Assembly (NCBI RefSeq): GCF_000024165.1
Contig: NC_013194.1
Span: 1,116,001-1,180,000 of the forward strand
Direction: 5' to 3'
Length of the DNA: 64,000 nt
Source of the DNA: Accumulibacter phosphatis
Lineage (GTDB): Bacteria > Pseudomonadota > Gammaproteobacteria > Burkholderiales > Rhodocyclaceae
Within the stretch, counting starts at the first letter, position 1. The number at the start of each line of letters is the position of its first letter. Below, piece by piece: positions 1 through 8,807 of this stretch. The translations under genes were made by a program, and so were the position numbers. The notes beneath the pieces are model-generated. The model saw nothing but the letters and a program-made list of their open reading frames with translations. It made no database searches and was not told the DNA's origin.

Positions 1-1
1 G

Positions 2-298
2 GCGTACACCAGTCTGGCGACGCTGTATGCCAAGGTGCCGGGCTGGCCGGTCGGCTTTGGCGACAAGGAGCGTGCCGAGGAGTACTTCAAGAAGGCGCTC
101 GCGATCAACCCGGACGGTATTGACCCGAACTTCTTTTACGGTGAGTATCTGGCCGATCGGGGCCGCACTGGCGAGGCGCTCACCTATCTGGAAAAGGCGC
201 TCAAGGCGCCGCCGCGGCCGGGCCGCGAAGTGGCCGATAGCGGCCGCCGCCAGGAGATCCAGGCCCTGTTGGCCAAAGTCAGGAAGGAAGGCAAGTAA
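2..298 (+). CDS. TPR-repeat protein, C-terminal part (5' end outside window)
   Basis: The frame is open from the left edge of the window to a TAA at 296-298, so the gene starts upstream; a GTG at 35 is only an internal codon. The visible 98 residues look like tetratricopeptide repeats: ERAEEYFKKALAINPDG and GEALTYLEKALK are two A/B helix pairs with the usual Ala/Tyr spacing. The tail is Lys/Arg-rich and ends in KVRKEGK. Its stop codon directly abuts the GTG start of the response regulator, so the gene is probably the first visible member of that operon. Such proteins are usually scaffolds. No function can be assigned from this fragment. Confidence 0.75.
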   Translation, partial: AYTSLATLYAKVPGWPVGFGDKERAEEYFKKALAINPDGIDPNFFYGEYLADRGRTGEALTYLEKALKAPPRPGREVADSGRRQEIQALLAKVRKEGK

Positions 299-961
299 GT
301 GCGGATTTTGCTGGTTGAAGACGATTCCTTGCTCGGGGACGGCATCCGTGCTGGTCTGAAGCTGGCAGACTACGCGGTCGACTGGGTGCGCGACGGCGAG
401 GCGGCGCGCCTGGCTTTGCTCGACCACGCCTATCAGGCTTGCGTTCTCGATCTCGGCCTGCCCAAGCGCGACGGCCTGTCGGTCCTCAAGGACTTGCGCG
501 CGCGCGGCAATCACCTGCCGGTGCTCATCCTCACGGCACGCGACAGCAGCGCCGACAAGATCGCTGGGCTCGACGCCGGCGCCGACGATTACCTCACCAA
601 GCCTTTCGATCTGCCCGAACTGCAGGCGCGCTTGCGGGCGCTGATTCGCCGCGCCGGCGGCGCCGCGACACCGACGCTCGAGCACGCCGGCGTCGTTCTC
701 GAACCGGCAAGCAAGCGGGTGCTGCGGGATGGCCAGCCGATCGCCCTGTCGGCGCGCGAGTACGCCCTGCTGCATGATCTGCTGAGCCACAAGACGCACA
801 TCCGGACGCGCAGCCAACTCGAGGAGAGTCTCTACGCCTGGGGCGAGGAAACCGGCAGCAATACCGTCGAAGTGTACGTCCACCACCTGCGCAAGAAACT
901 CGGGACCGACTTCATCCGCACCGTTCGCGGTCTCGGTTACCAGTTGGGTGACGCCGGCTGA
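299..961 (+). CDS. OmpR/QseB-type response regulator
   Basis: This is a DNA-binding response regulator of 220 residues, the usual length. The N-terminal receiver domain (about 1-115) has the acidic pocket (VEDD), the phosphoacceptor Asp in VLDLGLPKRDG (about residue 51), the switch Thr in LTARDS and the conserved Lys in YLTKPFD (about 101). The C-terminal winged helix (about 125-218) carries the typical NTVEVYVHHLRKKLG and IRTVRGLGYQL segments. It starts with GTG right after the TAA of the upstream TPR gene, and its TGA overlaps the ATG of the sensor kinase by one base. The two are therefore translationally coupled cognate partners. QseB/PmrA is the closest subfamily by sequence look; the inducing signal is unknown. 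Confidence 0.93.
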   Translation: MRILLVEDDSLLGDGIRAGLKLADYAVDWVRDGEAARLALLDHAYQACVLDLGLPKRDGLSVLKDLRARGNHLPVLILTARDSSADKIAGLDAGADDYLTKPFDLPELQARLRALIRRAGGAATPTLEHAGVVLEPASKRVLRDGQPIALSAREYALLHDLLSHKTHIRTRSQLEESLYAWGEETGSNTVEVYVHHLRKKLGTDFIRTVRGLGYQLGDAG

Positions 962-2337
962 TGCCGAAATCGCTGCAGTGCGCGCAGGTCCGGTCATTGC
1001 GCTGGCGCCTGCTGCGCACCGTCTGCATCGCCGCGCTGCTGGGCCTGGCACTGAGCGGCGCGCTGAGTTACCAGCAGGCACAGCACGAGGCAGAAGAACT
1101 GATGGACGGGCATCTGGCGCAATCGGCCCGACTCCTGCTGGCGCTCGTGCGCGACAACGAGAGTCACCTGGCGGATCTCGCCGCGCGTCTGGCAACCGTA
1201 CGCAGCGATCAGGCAAATCTCTACGAACCGCCGCTCGAGTTCCAGATCGGGCGCGCCGACGGGTCGCTGCTGCTGCGCTCGGAGCATGCGCCGGGCATCC
1301 CCTTGTCGGCCGCGACGGGCTATTCGGTCATCGAACACGACGGCCATCCCTGGCGGATGCTGAACATGCAGGCCGCGTCCGGCGACTACCGGGTGCAGGT
1401 GGGACAGTCGATCACCCTGCGCGACCGCGCCGCGCTCGAGGTTGCCGGTCAGTCGGTGTTGCCGATTGCAGCGATTTCCCCTCTGCTTCTGCTGCTGATC
1501 TATTACTCGGTCCGTAGCGGCCTGAAACCGCTTGATGACCTGGCCGCCGATGTCGCTTCACGGTCGCCGGAGAACCTGGGCCCACTCGCCAATCGCGCGG
1601 CGCCGAGCGAAGCCCAGCCGCTCGTGGCCGCCCTCAACCGGCTGCTCTTCAGGCTGCGCGACACGCTGGAGAGCGAGCGCCGTTTCACTGCCGACGCGGC
1701 GCACGAACTGCGCACGCCACTGGCCATCGTCAAGATCCAGGCACAGGTCGCCCAACTCAGCCCCGACGCCAACGACCGCCAGCACGCACTGAGGCAGATC
1801 GTCGCTGGTGCCGACCGCGCGACGCGCGTACTCGAGCAACTGCTGCGTCTGGCGCGGCTCGATCCGCTTGCGCGACTGCCCAACCCGGTCGAGGTCGACC
1901 TGGCCGAACTGGCTCGGCAAGGCTTGGCCGACTTCCTGCAAAGCGTCGACGCCAGGGACATCCGGCTACAGACGGCCGGCTCGCCCTTGCTGGTCCGCGG
2001 CGACGCGGAACTGCTGCAGATCGTGCTGCGCAATCTCCTCGACAACGCCCTGCGCTACACGCCTGCGGACAGCAGGATCCACGTCTTCGCCCGTCGGCAA
2101 GGCGGCGAGTTGTCGCTCGGCGTCGCCGACGATGGCCCGGGCGTGCCGCCGACCGAGTTGCCGCGGCTCGTCGAACGCTTCTATCGCGGTCGCGAGGCGA
2201 ACGCTGAAGGCAGTGGCCTCGGTCTGGCAATCGTCCAACGGATCGCCGAATTGCACGACGCACGCTTCGAAGTGGAGAATCTGGCGGCCGGCGGTTTCAC
2301 TGCGCGCTTGCGCTGGTGCAGGTCGCCGACGGCCTAG
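961..2337 (+). CDS. QseC-like sensor histidine kinase
   Basis: This is a membrane sensor kinase of 458 residues. TM helix 1 lies at about 18-36 and TM helix 2 at about 165-185, with a periplasmic sensor of about 125 residues between them, then a HAMP-like linker. The HisKA H-box is ADAAHELRTPLA with the phosphoacceptor His at about 248. The ATPase domain has the N-box (NLLDNALRYTP), G1 (DDGPGVPP) and G2 (GSGLGLAIVQ). It overlaps the response-regulator stop codon (TGATG). The last 604 bases, from just after the H-box, are repeated almost perfectly at 7941-8544, so this gene was duplicated and the second copy decayed. The kinase itself is intact. Confidence 0.93.
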   Translation: MPKSLQCAQVRSLRWRLLRTVCIAALLGLALSGALSYQQAQHEAEELMDGHLAQSARLLLALVRDNESHLADLAARLATVRSDQANLYEPPLEFQIGRADGSLLLRSEHAPGIPLSAATGYSVIEHDGHPWRMLNMQAASGDYRVQVGQSITLRDRAALEVAGQSVLPIAAISPLLLLLIYYSVRSGLKPLDDLAADVASRSPENLGPLANRAAPSEAQPLVAALNRLLFRLRDTLESERRFTADAAHELRTPLAIVKIQAQVAQLSPDANDRQHALRQIVAGADRATRVLEQLLRLARLDPLARLPNPVEVDLAELARQGLADFLQSVDARDIRLQTAGSPLLVRGDAELLQIVLRNLLDNALRYTPADSRIHVFARRQGGELSLGVADDGPGVPPTELPRLVERFYRGREANAEGSGLGLAIVQRIAELHDARFEVENLAAGGFTARLRWCRSPTA

Positions 2338-2419
2338 CCAGTTTACGCGGCAAGACTTGCCCATGGTTTCGTGATCGAGTGCTGTATTGGGTCCGGAAGA
2401 CACGGCCCCGGAGATCGCA

Positions 2420-2825
2420 ATGCCCAACTTGACCATCACCACAGATGAATCGACCCTGCGATGCGCGCGGATCGAAGCTGCGAGGAGCAAGACCAGCGTT
2501 TCAAAGCTGGTGGAGAAACCCTCGCGCGTGCCAGCCAGCAGAAGGACTGTACGCCGCCGCCATGCAGGACTTCTTGTCGCGCGGCCCTTCCCCTGAATCT
2601 GCGGTTCGTGAAGATGGCCGATCTGGCCCACACGTGAGGATCTGCACGGACGTCTGGCGAGCCAGTGAGCGGGTCTTTGTCGATACGAACGTTATCGCCC
2701 ACGCGCGTGATGGCAGGGAGGATGGCCTGGTGGTTGATGCCCAGTTGACCACCGTCAAATCCGTTTGCGGTGGCTGCGCTGCCGGCCGAGTGAAGCGTGT
2801 CAGGCTGGGGGCTGTACTCGAGTAG
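2420..2825 (+). pseudogene. Broken RHH antitoxin / PIN-domain toxin (VapBC-like) remnant
   Basis: An ATG at 2420 with a GGAG site nine bases upstream opens a reading frame beginning MPNLTITTDESTL. It continues with ARIEAARSKTSVSKLVE, the look of a ribbon-helix-helix antitoxin. A frameshift near 2520 moves the homologous-looking sequence (GLYAAAMQDFLSRGP) into another frame. Further on, RVFVDTNVIAHARDG (from about 2670) is the first strand and helix of a PIN ribonuclease with its first catalytic Asp, but it runs into unrelated sequence and stops at 2825. No intact toxin can be made. This reading rests on family motifs seen by eye; the rest of 2338-2992 shows no other gene. Confidence 0.6.
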
Positions 2826-2992
2826 GGCGAGCAGAAAGAGGGTTGTGAACAGGACGCGCGGTCGGCTTGCACTACTAAGTATGCCGGGCAAGTCGATGCG
2901 GCGTCTTTCCTCGCTGCCGGCGTGGCGATCGCTTGTTGTCCTTGCTCGTGAGCAGATGCCCCGCCGTGGGGCGTCTGCTCACGAGTCAGTGC

Positions 2993-3700
2993 TCAGCAGC
3001 GTCGACGCGCCAAACGCAGGCCGGCGAAGCCGAGGCCCAGCAGGGCCAGCGCGGTCGGCTCCGGCACAGTCGTCGTTGGGCCGGCGGGTGCGTTCAGGAC
3101 AAACCTCTCGGGCGTTCCCTCGAACGTTGTCCAGTTTGCAGCATCAGTGCTTGTCGCGTAATTGAAGATGTCAAAGAATGCAAACCCTCTATCGTCCGAT
3201 GATTTGAACAGATACTCGATGGACTGGAACAAGCCGATACCCGGCACGAAGTCGTTGGACAAGCTGTACACCTGTTGAGACGCCGAGAACTTGGTAGGGC
3301 CACCGTCCTTCTCCACCTTCCCGTCGACCTCGCCATACGAGTAAACGTAGGCTGAATTCCCGTCGGGCACAACGAACTCGCGTGTCACCGTATGACCATT
3401 GACTGTTGCCGAAAAGCTGGCAGCTGAAGTGCCCCCTGGGTCCGACGAGAAGCCGTAGGAATGGCTGACTGTCGAATTCGATCCTTGGTTGGCATTTGCG
3501 GTTGGGTCGGCGAGGCGCGTTGTCAGGCTGTAGTCAAGCCCAACCAAACTCCCGTCAGCCGGACCGAACAGTCCCAGTCCGTCAACCCCCGTAAAGATCT
3601 TGCCGCTAGTCGTGAACGTCCACGGTGTCGCCTGGGCCGGCCCGATGCCGACGAGCCCCAGCGCGAGGGTGGCAGTTGACAAGAAGGTGCCGATTTTCAT
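2993..3700 (-). CDS. PEP-CTERM sorting-domain protein
   Basis: An exported protein of 235 residues. It has a Sec signal peptide (MKIGTFLSTATLALGLVGIG, cleavage after PAQA) and ends in a PEP-CTERM signal: VPEPTALALLGLGFAGL followed by RLARRRC. By family knowledge this tail is recognised by an exosortase (EpsH/XrtA type), which cleaves it and delivers the protein to the surface or the exopolysaccharide matrix. No exosortase lies in the window. The body is rich in Ser, Thr, Gly and Asn, has no enzyme motif, and looks like a beta-rich domain of unknown role. ATG start with AAAGG upstream. It lies just downstream of the larger PEP-CTERM gene on the same strand, 110 bases away. Confidence 0.88.
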   Translation of the reverse strand: MKIGTFLSTATLALGLVGIGPAQATPWTFTTSGKIFTGVDGLGLFGPADGSLVGLDYSLTTRLADPTANANQGSNSTVSHSYGFSSDPGGTSAASFSATVNGHTVTREFVVPDGNSAYVYSYGEVDGKVEKDGGPTKFSASQQVYSLSNDFVPGIGLFQSIEYLFKSSDDRGFAFFDIFNYATSTDAANWTTFEGTPERFVLNAPAGPTTTVPEPTALALLGLGFAGLRLARRRC

Positions 3701-3810
3701 TGTGTTGCCTTTCGGAATTGAAATGCAGCTGGACGGCGCTGCCCCGGTATTGCTTTGCTCTTGCCTTGGCCATTGCTCCTGCTTCTTCTCGTGGCGGGTG
3801 TCTGACTTGG

Positions 3811-6800
3811 TCAGTGGCGTCTGCGCGTCAGGCGTAGCCCGGCAAGGCTCAGCCCCAGCAGGGCGAGGGTGGTGGGCTCAGGAACGCCGGCGGGTGGGGG
3901 CGGGGGCGGTGGTGCGCCAAAGGCTCTCAAGGAGCCGCCGCCAGCCAGCGTGTAGCTTGCACCCCGCAGATAGGCGTTGCGGGCGTCGCCGTAGTCGTAG
4001 TAGATGTCGATGCCGTCGCCGAAGAGGTGGCTCAGCAGGCCGAGATCGTTGCCTTCGAGGAGGAAGGCGTCGACGTACAAAGCCGTTCCGCTGTTGTCGG
4101 TATTGCCGTCGCCCAGGTGAAGGATGTCACCGGCGCCGAGGAACAGGGTGTCCCAAGCGAAGTTATCGGCGAAGCCGGCTGCACCACGGTCCTCACTGGC
4201 CAGCAGGAAGGTGTGGTCGCCGCCACCGGTGAAGGCGAGATAGGCATCCCGCGTATTCCACAGGGCGCCCTGTTTGCTGTGGTTCGCGAAGTCGCCGCCG
4301 ATAAACCACCGGTCACCCGCTCCGCCGACCAGGTACCCCGTCTCTCCCACCACGAGTTTGAAGACGTGCGTGTCGGAGGGGTCGCTCACATAGGCACCGT
4401 GGTTGGTCAGGGTGCCGGTGAAGGTGGCAGTGGTGTCGGTGAGTTTCCAGGTGCCGTGGTTCACCACCTCGCCGTTGAAGACCGAACCGCCGGCGTTGTG
4501 CAGATGGACGTTGCCACTCGCCTGATTGACCACATTGCCGTTAAAGGTGAAGCTGCCACCACCGCCAATGTCCACCGTGCCCTGGTTATCGAGGTTTGTC
4601 GTCAGGCTGCGAGCTCCTGTGGCTACGACGCTCAATGCGCCTCGATTGTCGATGCTCGCGGTGTTCAGCGAACCGCCGGCGAGATGGAGTGTGCCCTGGT
4701 TGACGACGCTGCCCGCGTTGAGCGTGCCGCCGTCGAGGCGATACGTTCCAGCGCTGCCGATCGCCACCTGCGAGGTCGTGTGTGTGCCGCCTGACTGGTT
4801 GAAGGTGCCGGTACCACCATAGCCGCCAACGCCGCTGGTGCCCGAGACGTTAAGAACAGCGGGGCCGGAAAGGTTGTAGGTGCCGTTGCCCCTATAGCCC
4901 ACAAGCAACACATTCAGGGCATTATGGGTTCCGCCAGTCTGATTGAATACGCCAGTTGTTCCGGTGCTGAATCCGACAACTGCCTCCCAAGCGGTATTCA
5001 GCGTGCCGCCATTGAGATCATATTTCCCCTGGCCTCCACTTCCGTCACCAACGAACATCCAGCCGGCGTTGACGGTACCTCCGTTCTGGACGAAGGCCCC
5101 TGTGCCGCCATCGCCAAGAGACAAGGTCAACCCAAGACCGGTCGCGTCCAACATACCACCGTGCAAAATGTAACGCCCAGTTCCACCGCTCGATCCGACA
5201 GCCAGCGTTCCGGTTTGGTGATGACCGCCATTCTGGACGAAGGAGGACTCCGGGGCTGGGCCAAAATAGCCCACCTTAGTCCGCTCCGTAAGTAGCGAAC
5301 CACTGGCCGACAGGTCGAAGGATCCACCGAGATAAATCACTGCTTCGCTGGCTCGCACCACACCGGTTCCCGAGAGCCGGTAGTTTGCACCCGCTCCCGA
5401 GACAAGAAGACTTCCGGAGACACCATCGTCCAAATCATTGACCGTCACAGTTCCACCGCTGTGATCCATCGTCGAATACTTGCCAAAAACGGCTAGCGAC
5501 TGGGTACTCAGCGTCCCACCTGACATCGCGTAGTTACTCTTGCCGGTACTGCCGTTGATCCCGACACTATCGGCCTCGACGTTTCCCCCTGTTTGCTCGA
5601 ACCTGGCCTCGGCGCTACTGACACCATTCCCGACTGACAACCAGTATGATTGAAGCATCCCTCCTGACAGCGAATAGCTCGCCTGTTTGCCCGCCTCAGC
5701 CTCATGGTAAAGGACCTGTAGGTAGTCCGTACGCACAGTACCGCCGGTTTGTTTGAATGAGCCATCCCCCCTCTCTCCGACAGTCAGGTAGTTCGCGTTC
5801 AGTTGGCCACCACTTAGCTCGGCCCGGCCGGTACCCGTCGTCCAGGTTCCGAGTTTGAACTCCGTCACCGTAGCCGTGCCTCCGGACTGATTGAAGACGC
5901 CAGTGCCTTCTTCGCCGACTTTGACTTGAGCGGCCGTCAAGCTACCTGTGCTCAACAAATTGTAAGTCCCAACGTTACCCGAAAACGAGCCCAAGCCGAG
6001 TATGCCGGTCTCATGCATTCCGCCGCGGTGGTTCATCATCCCAGTCGTCGCGCCGTAATAGTTGTTGGCGATGGCGGTGAGGTCCGTCTTGAGAACACCG
6101 CCGCTTAGGTCATAGGTCGCGGCCACGGTGTCTTTATCCCCGATCGTCAAATGGGGAGTGTTATGCGTTCCGCCGCTTTGCTGAAACAGGGCGGCGCCGC
6201 CGTAGCCGCTGACGTCCGTTGAGCTAGTGCTAGTGAAGACACCACCGAGCAATGTGTAGCTACCCCGGTTGATATGAGTCTGCTCATTGGTTACCACACC
6301 TCCGTTCTGGGTAAAGGTGCCGTCGCCAAAGTTTCCGACTTGTATCGATCGGGTGACTATCAACGAACCGCCCGTTACGCTCACCGTGCCGGTGCCTCCA
6401 GTCCAATTCCCGAGCAAGAGGTCTTTTCCTATGGTTGCGCTACCGCCCGATTGGTTAAAGCTGCCATGGCCCCACGCGCCAACCCATGTATCCCGACCGA
6501 CGCTCAAGGTGCCGGTGCCGCTGAGGTCGTAAGTGCCGGTCTGATTCTCTAACGTTCCGAGAATCAGATCGCGGCCGACGGTGTGTGTGCCACCGCTATT
6601 GGCGATCGTGCCCGAAGCCGCGAAGCCAGCCGTGGATACGAGATTGGGGCCGAGAACGGTGTCTCGCCCGACGGTGAGAGTGCCACCGTTCAACTGGTAA
6701 TACCCGGCGGTTCCTGCGGAGACCCCCAGGTGCAGATCATTCGCAATGGTATTGGTGCCAGCCGCCTGGATATGAGTCCCCACGCCGGAACCCCGATCCC

Positions 6801-7146
6801 CGCCGCAGAGAGAAACCAGGCAGTACGTGCCTATCGCCTCGTTGAACGACCGAAGGTCGGTCGGGAACGGTTGAAAAAGGATATGATCGCTGCCGATATT
6901 CAAGCCTACTAGCGCAACCCCAGGCGTGATTTCGTCATGGACCACAACTGGGTCAGCGCCCGGAAAGAGAAGCGCCGCCGTGTCGCCCGTAGTGGGCCTC
7001 CCGTCAGTCCAAGCACCGGAAGTCCAGGTCGGGGTCGGGCCACCCAACCAATAGGTCGTGACGGCGCTGGCCGGTTGGATATAGGCGGCCAACAGGGCGG
7101 CGGCCACGGCGTTGAGCGCGAAGGCCCGGGGGCGTTTGGGTTTCAA
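3811..7146 (-). CDS. Giant repeat-rich PEP-CTERM protein (autotransporter-passenger-like)
   Basis: A predicted surface protein of 1,111 residues. It starts at a TTG with GGAG seven bases upstream and has a signal peptide ending ...AAYIQPASA. Residues of about 130-870 are some two dozen Gly/Ser/Thr/Asn-rich repeats of the type GTFNQSGGTH, YNLSGGTLN and LTVG, which should fold as a right-handed beta-helix like autotransporter passengers. There is no C-terminal beta-barrel. Instead there is a Pro stretch (PPPPPP) and a PEP-CTERM tail, VPEPTTLALLGLSLAGL then RLTRRRH, so export should go through exosortase. The repeats are diverged in sequence rather than recent tandem copies. Likely role: adhesion or matrix structure (inference). 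Confidence 0.87.
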   Translation of the reverse strand: MKPKRPRAFALNAVAAALLAAYIQPASAVTTYWLGGPTPTWTSGAWTDGRPTTGDTAALLFPGADPVVVHDEITPGVALVGLNIGSDHILFQPFPTDLRSFNEAIGTYCLVSLCGGDRGSGVGTHIQAAGTNTIANDLHLGVSAGTAGYYQLNGGTLTVGRDTVLGPNLVSTAGFAASGTIANSGGTHTVGRDLILGTLENQTGTYDLSGTGTLSVGRDTWVGAWGHGSFNQSGGSATIGKDLLLGNWTGGTGTVSVTGGSLIVTRSIQVGNFGDGTFTQNGGVVTNEQTHINRGSYTLLGGVFTSTSSTDVSGYGGAALFQQSGGTHNTPHLTIGDKDTVAATYDLSGGVLKTDLTAIANNYYGATTGMMNHRGGMHETGILGLGSFSGNVGTYNLLSTGSLTAAQVKVGEEGTGVFNQSGGTATVTEFKLGTWTTGTGRAELSGGQLNANYLTVGERGDGSFKQTGGTVRTDYLQVLYHEAEAGKQASYSLSGGMLQSYWLSVGNGVSSAEARFEQTGGNVEADSVGINGSTGKSNYAMSGGTLSTQSLAVFGKYSTMDHSGGTVTVNDLDDGVSGSLLVSGAGANYRLSGTGVVRASEAVIYLGGSFDLSASGSLLTERTKVGYFGPAPESSFVQNGGHHQTGTLAVGSSGGTGRYILHGGMLDATGLGLTLSLGDGGTGAFVQNGGTVNAGWMFVGDGSGGQGKYDLNGGTLNTAWEAVVGFSTGTTGVFNQTGGTHNALNVLLVGYRGNGTYNLSGPAVLNVSGTSGVGGYGGTGTFNQSGGTHTTSQVAIGSAGTYRLDGGTLNAGSVVNQGTLHLAGGSLNTASIDNRGALSVVATGARSLTTNLDNQGTVDIGGGGSFTFNGNVVNQASGNVHLHNAGGSVFNGEVVNHGTWKLTDTTATFTGTLTNHGAYVSDPSDTHVFKLVVGETGYLVGGAGDRWFIGGDFANHSKQGALWNTRDAYLAFTGGGDHTFLLASEDRGAAGFADNFAWDTLFLGAGDILHLGDGNTDNSGTALYVDAFLLEGNDLGLLSHLFGDGIDIYYDYGDARNAYLRGASYTLAGGGSLRAFGAPPPPPPPAGVPEPTTLALLGLSLAGLRLTRRRH

Positions 7147-7196
7147 TCAGATCTCCTTGGCTGTGATGGCGTTAATGGTAAGCAGAGGGGTGGGCG

Positions 7197-7571
7197 CTAT
7201 TGCAGGGGTTTACCCATCGACTGGGCGATCATCTTGGCGACCTGCGAATCCTTTGTCACAGGCTCGATGGCAACGATATGCCGGTCGTTGAGGTACATCA
7301 GATTGGGAGCATGCCATTCGGATCCGCGCCGCAGCAGGACATTCCTGACCTCCTTGGTCTCCGGGTCGGTCTGGCGCTGGATGTAATGGACGTCGCGCAG
7401 CAGCGGATAAGTGCCGCCTGCTCCTTCCAGCTTGCCGTAGAAGATCTGGCCATTGTCGAGGAAGACGGCCTGATACTCGGTTTCGATGCGGACTTTCGGC
7501 GTGTTGACGTCGCAGCCAGGGACAGCCAGACAAACGCCGGCGAGCAAGCAGATGAATTTCAGGTTTCGCAA
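7197..7571 (-). CDS. Small putative lipoprotein of unknown function
   Basis: A protein of 124 residues. I chose the TTG at 7571 because GGAG lies seven bases upstream and because it places a signal sequence at the start (LRNLKFICLLAGVCLAVPGC). The longer frame from 7664 would add 31 unlikely residues. VPGC is an imperfect lipobox, so the mature protein may be lipidated at that Cys and anchored in a membrane. The rest, including YQAVFLDNGQIFYGKLEG and VEPVTKDSQVAKMIAQ, resembles short beta-rich proteins often found conserved in Betaproteobacteria, but I cannot name a function. It is the gene immediately upstream of the giant PEP-CTERM gene on the same strand. Confidence 0.72.
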   Translation of the reverse strand: MRNLKFICLLAGVCLAVPGCDVNTPKVRIETEYQAVFLDNGQIFYGKLEGAGGTYPLLRDVHYIQRQTDPETKEVRNVLLRRGSEWHAPNLMYLNDRHIVAIEPVTKDSQVAKMIAQSMGKPLQ

Positions 7572-7690
7572 GGGGGAGCTCCGTTTTCTTACTATTATTG
7601 ATGGGCCGTGCGATTCGGCAACTTTCCGGAAGCAATAATCCGGCCAGAAGTTGGGCGTTGCCAAATATGTCTTTTAAATTAGTGGCGCAA

Positions 7691-7745
7691 TGGCGAGTGT
7701 CGGGTTGGCGAGTGTCGGGTTGGCGAGTGTCGGGTTGGCGAGTGT
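7691..7745. repeat. 15-bp tandem repeat with inverted partner
   Basis: The unit TGGCGAGTGTCGGGT occurs three times in perfect tandem (7691, 7706, 7721), followed by its first ten bases (7736-7745). A few bases later CCGACACTC (about 7754-7762) is the inverse complement of the GAGTGTCGG core, so any unit can pair with it as a hairpin. It sits between the lipoprotein gene and the kinase remnant. No spacers are present, so this is not a CRISPR array. Confidence 0.85.
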
Positions 7746-7906
7746 AAAAAATTCCGACACTCTGGGCGACTTGGCTGGCCCCCCAGGAAAGGAGTGTGCT
7801 GGTTGTGGTGGAACATTGGCCGGCGATTGAGCAACACGAAGGGGGCGTCGTCCGGAAGTTCGACACAGATCTTGGGTGAGCAATGCGAGCCCCCGGCTAC
7901 CGGCTC

Positions 7907-8544
7907 CCACAAGACTGACATCCGGACGCGCGGCCAGTCGGATCCAGGCACAGGTCGCCCAACTCAGCCCCGACGCCAACGACCGCCAGCACGCACTGAG
8001 GCAGATCGTCGCCGGTGCCGACCGCGCGACGCGCGTACTCGAGCAACTGCTGCGTCTGGCGCGGCTCGATCCGCTCGCGCGACTGCCCAACCCGGTCGAG
8101 GTCGGCCTGGCCGAACTGGCTCGGCAAGGCTTGGCCGACTTCCTGCAAAGCGTCGACGCCAGGGACATCCGGCTACAGACGGCCGGCTCGCCCTTGCTGG
8201 TCCGCGGCGACGCGGAACTGCTGCAGATCGTGCTGCGCAATCTCCTCGACAACGCCCTGCGCTACACGCCTGCGGACAGCAGGATCCACGTCTTCGCCCG
8301 TCGGCAAGGCGGCGAGTTGTCGCTCGGCGTCGCCGACGATGGCCCGGGCGTGCCGCCGACCGAGTTGCCGCGGCTCGTCGAACGCTTCTATCGCGGTCGC
8401 GAGGCGAACGCTGAAGGCAGTGGCCTCGGTCTAGCAATCGTCCAACGGATCGCCGAATTGCACGACGCGCGCTTCGAAGTGGAGAATCTGCCGGCCGGCG
8501 GCTTTACTGCGCGCCTGCGCTGGTGCAGGTCACCGGCGGCCTAG
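7907..8544 (+). pseudogene. Decayed copy of the response-regulator/histidine-kinase pair
   Basis: Bases 7941-8544 match 1734-2337 without gaps and with only about eleven differences seen by eye, eight of them silent (D to G, A to P and T to A are the others). Bases 7907-7940 match 787-820 in the response-regulator gene at about 27 of 34 positions. The copy therefore carries a scrap of the regulator joined directly to the kinase after the H-box, with about 913 bases missing. A GTG at 7876 could open a 222-residue frame containing the N, G1 and G2 boxes, but it lacks sensor, TM helices and phosphoacceptor His. It is most likely non-functional as a kinase. Confidence 0.85.
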
Positions 8545-8640
8545 TCGGTTGCCGCCGCCAAGACTCGCCCAGGCGTTCGTGATCGAGTGCTGCAGAGTCC
8601 GTGAGACACGGACCCGGAGATCGCCATGCCCAGTGTTGGC
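8545..8640. repeat. Flank shared with the downstream side of the intact kinase gene
   Basis: After the kinase stop codon, similarity to 2338-2430 continues, but with substitutions and small indels: both copies share GTGATCGAGTGCTG, AGACACGG, CCCGGAGATCGC and ATGCCCA. The flank is much more diverged than the coding part. Similarity ends at the start codon of the broken antitoxin in copy one, which has no counterpart here. From 8641 to 8807 I see no gene. Confidence 0.75.
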
Positions 8641-8807
8641 AACCGTCTTGCTGGGGGCCGCCCCTCGGATTACACTTCCTCAGGTGAGGCACCTGCCCGG
8701 GGAAGCCGCGTCGCTGCTCGGGGCCGGCTCGAGGGCGGGCCGTTTGCGGCGAGTGGGTGCAGCCCCCCCGGGCCGGCTGCGGCCGTGCCACCAGAGCGGA
8801 GAAGACA

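Noticed and set aside
3701..3810. Sigma-54 promoter for the PEP-CTERM gene
   Set aside because: No GG/GC pair at the -24/-12 spacing on the minus strand.
7691..7762. Possible CRISPR array
   Set aside because: Perfect tandem units with no spacers and no cas genes.
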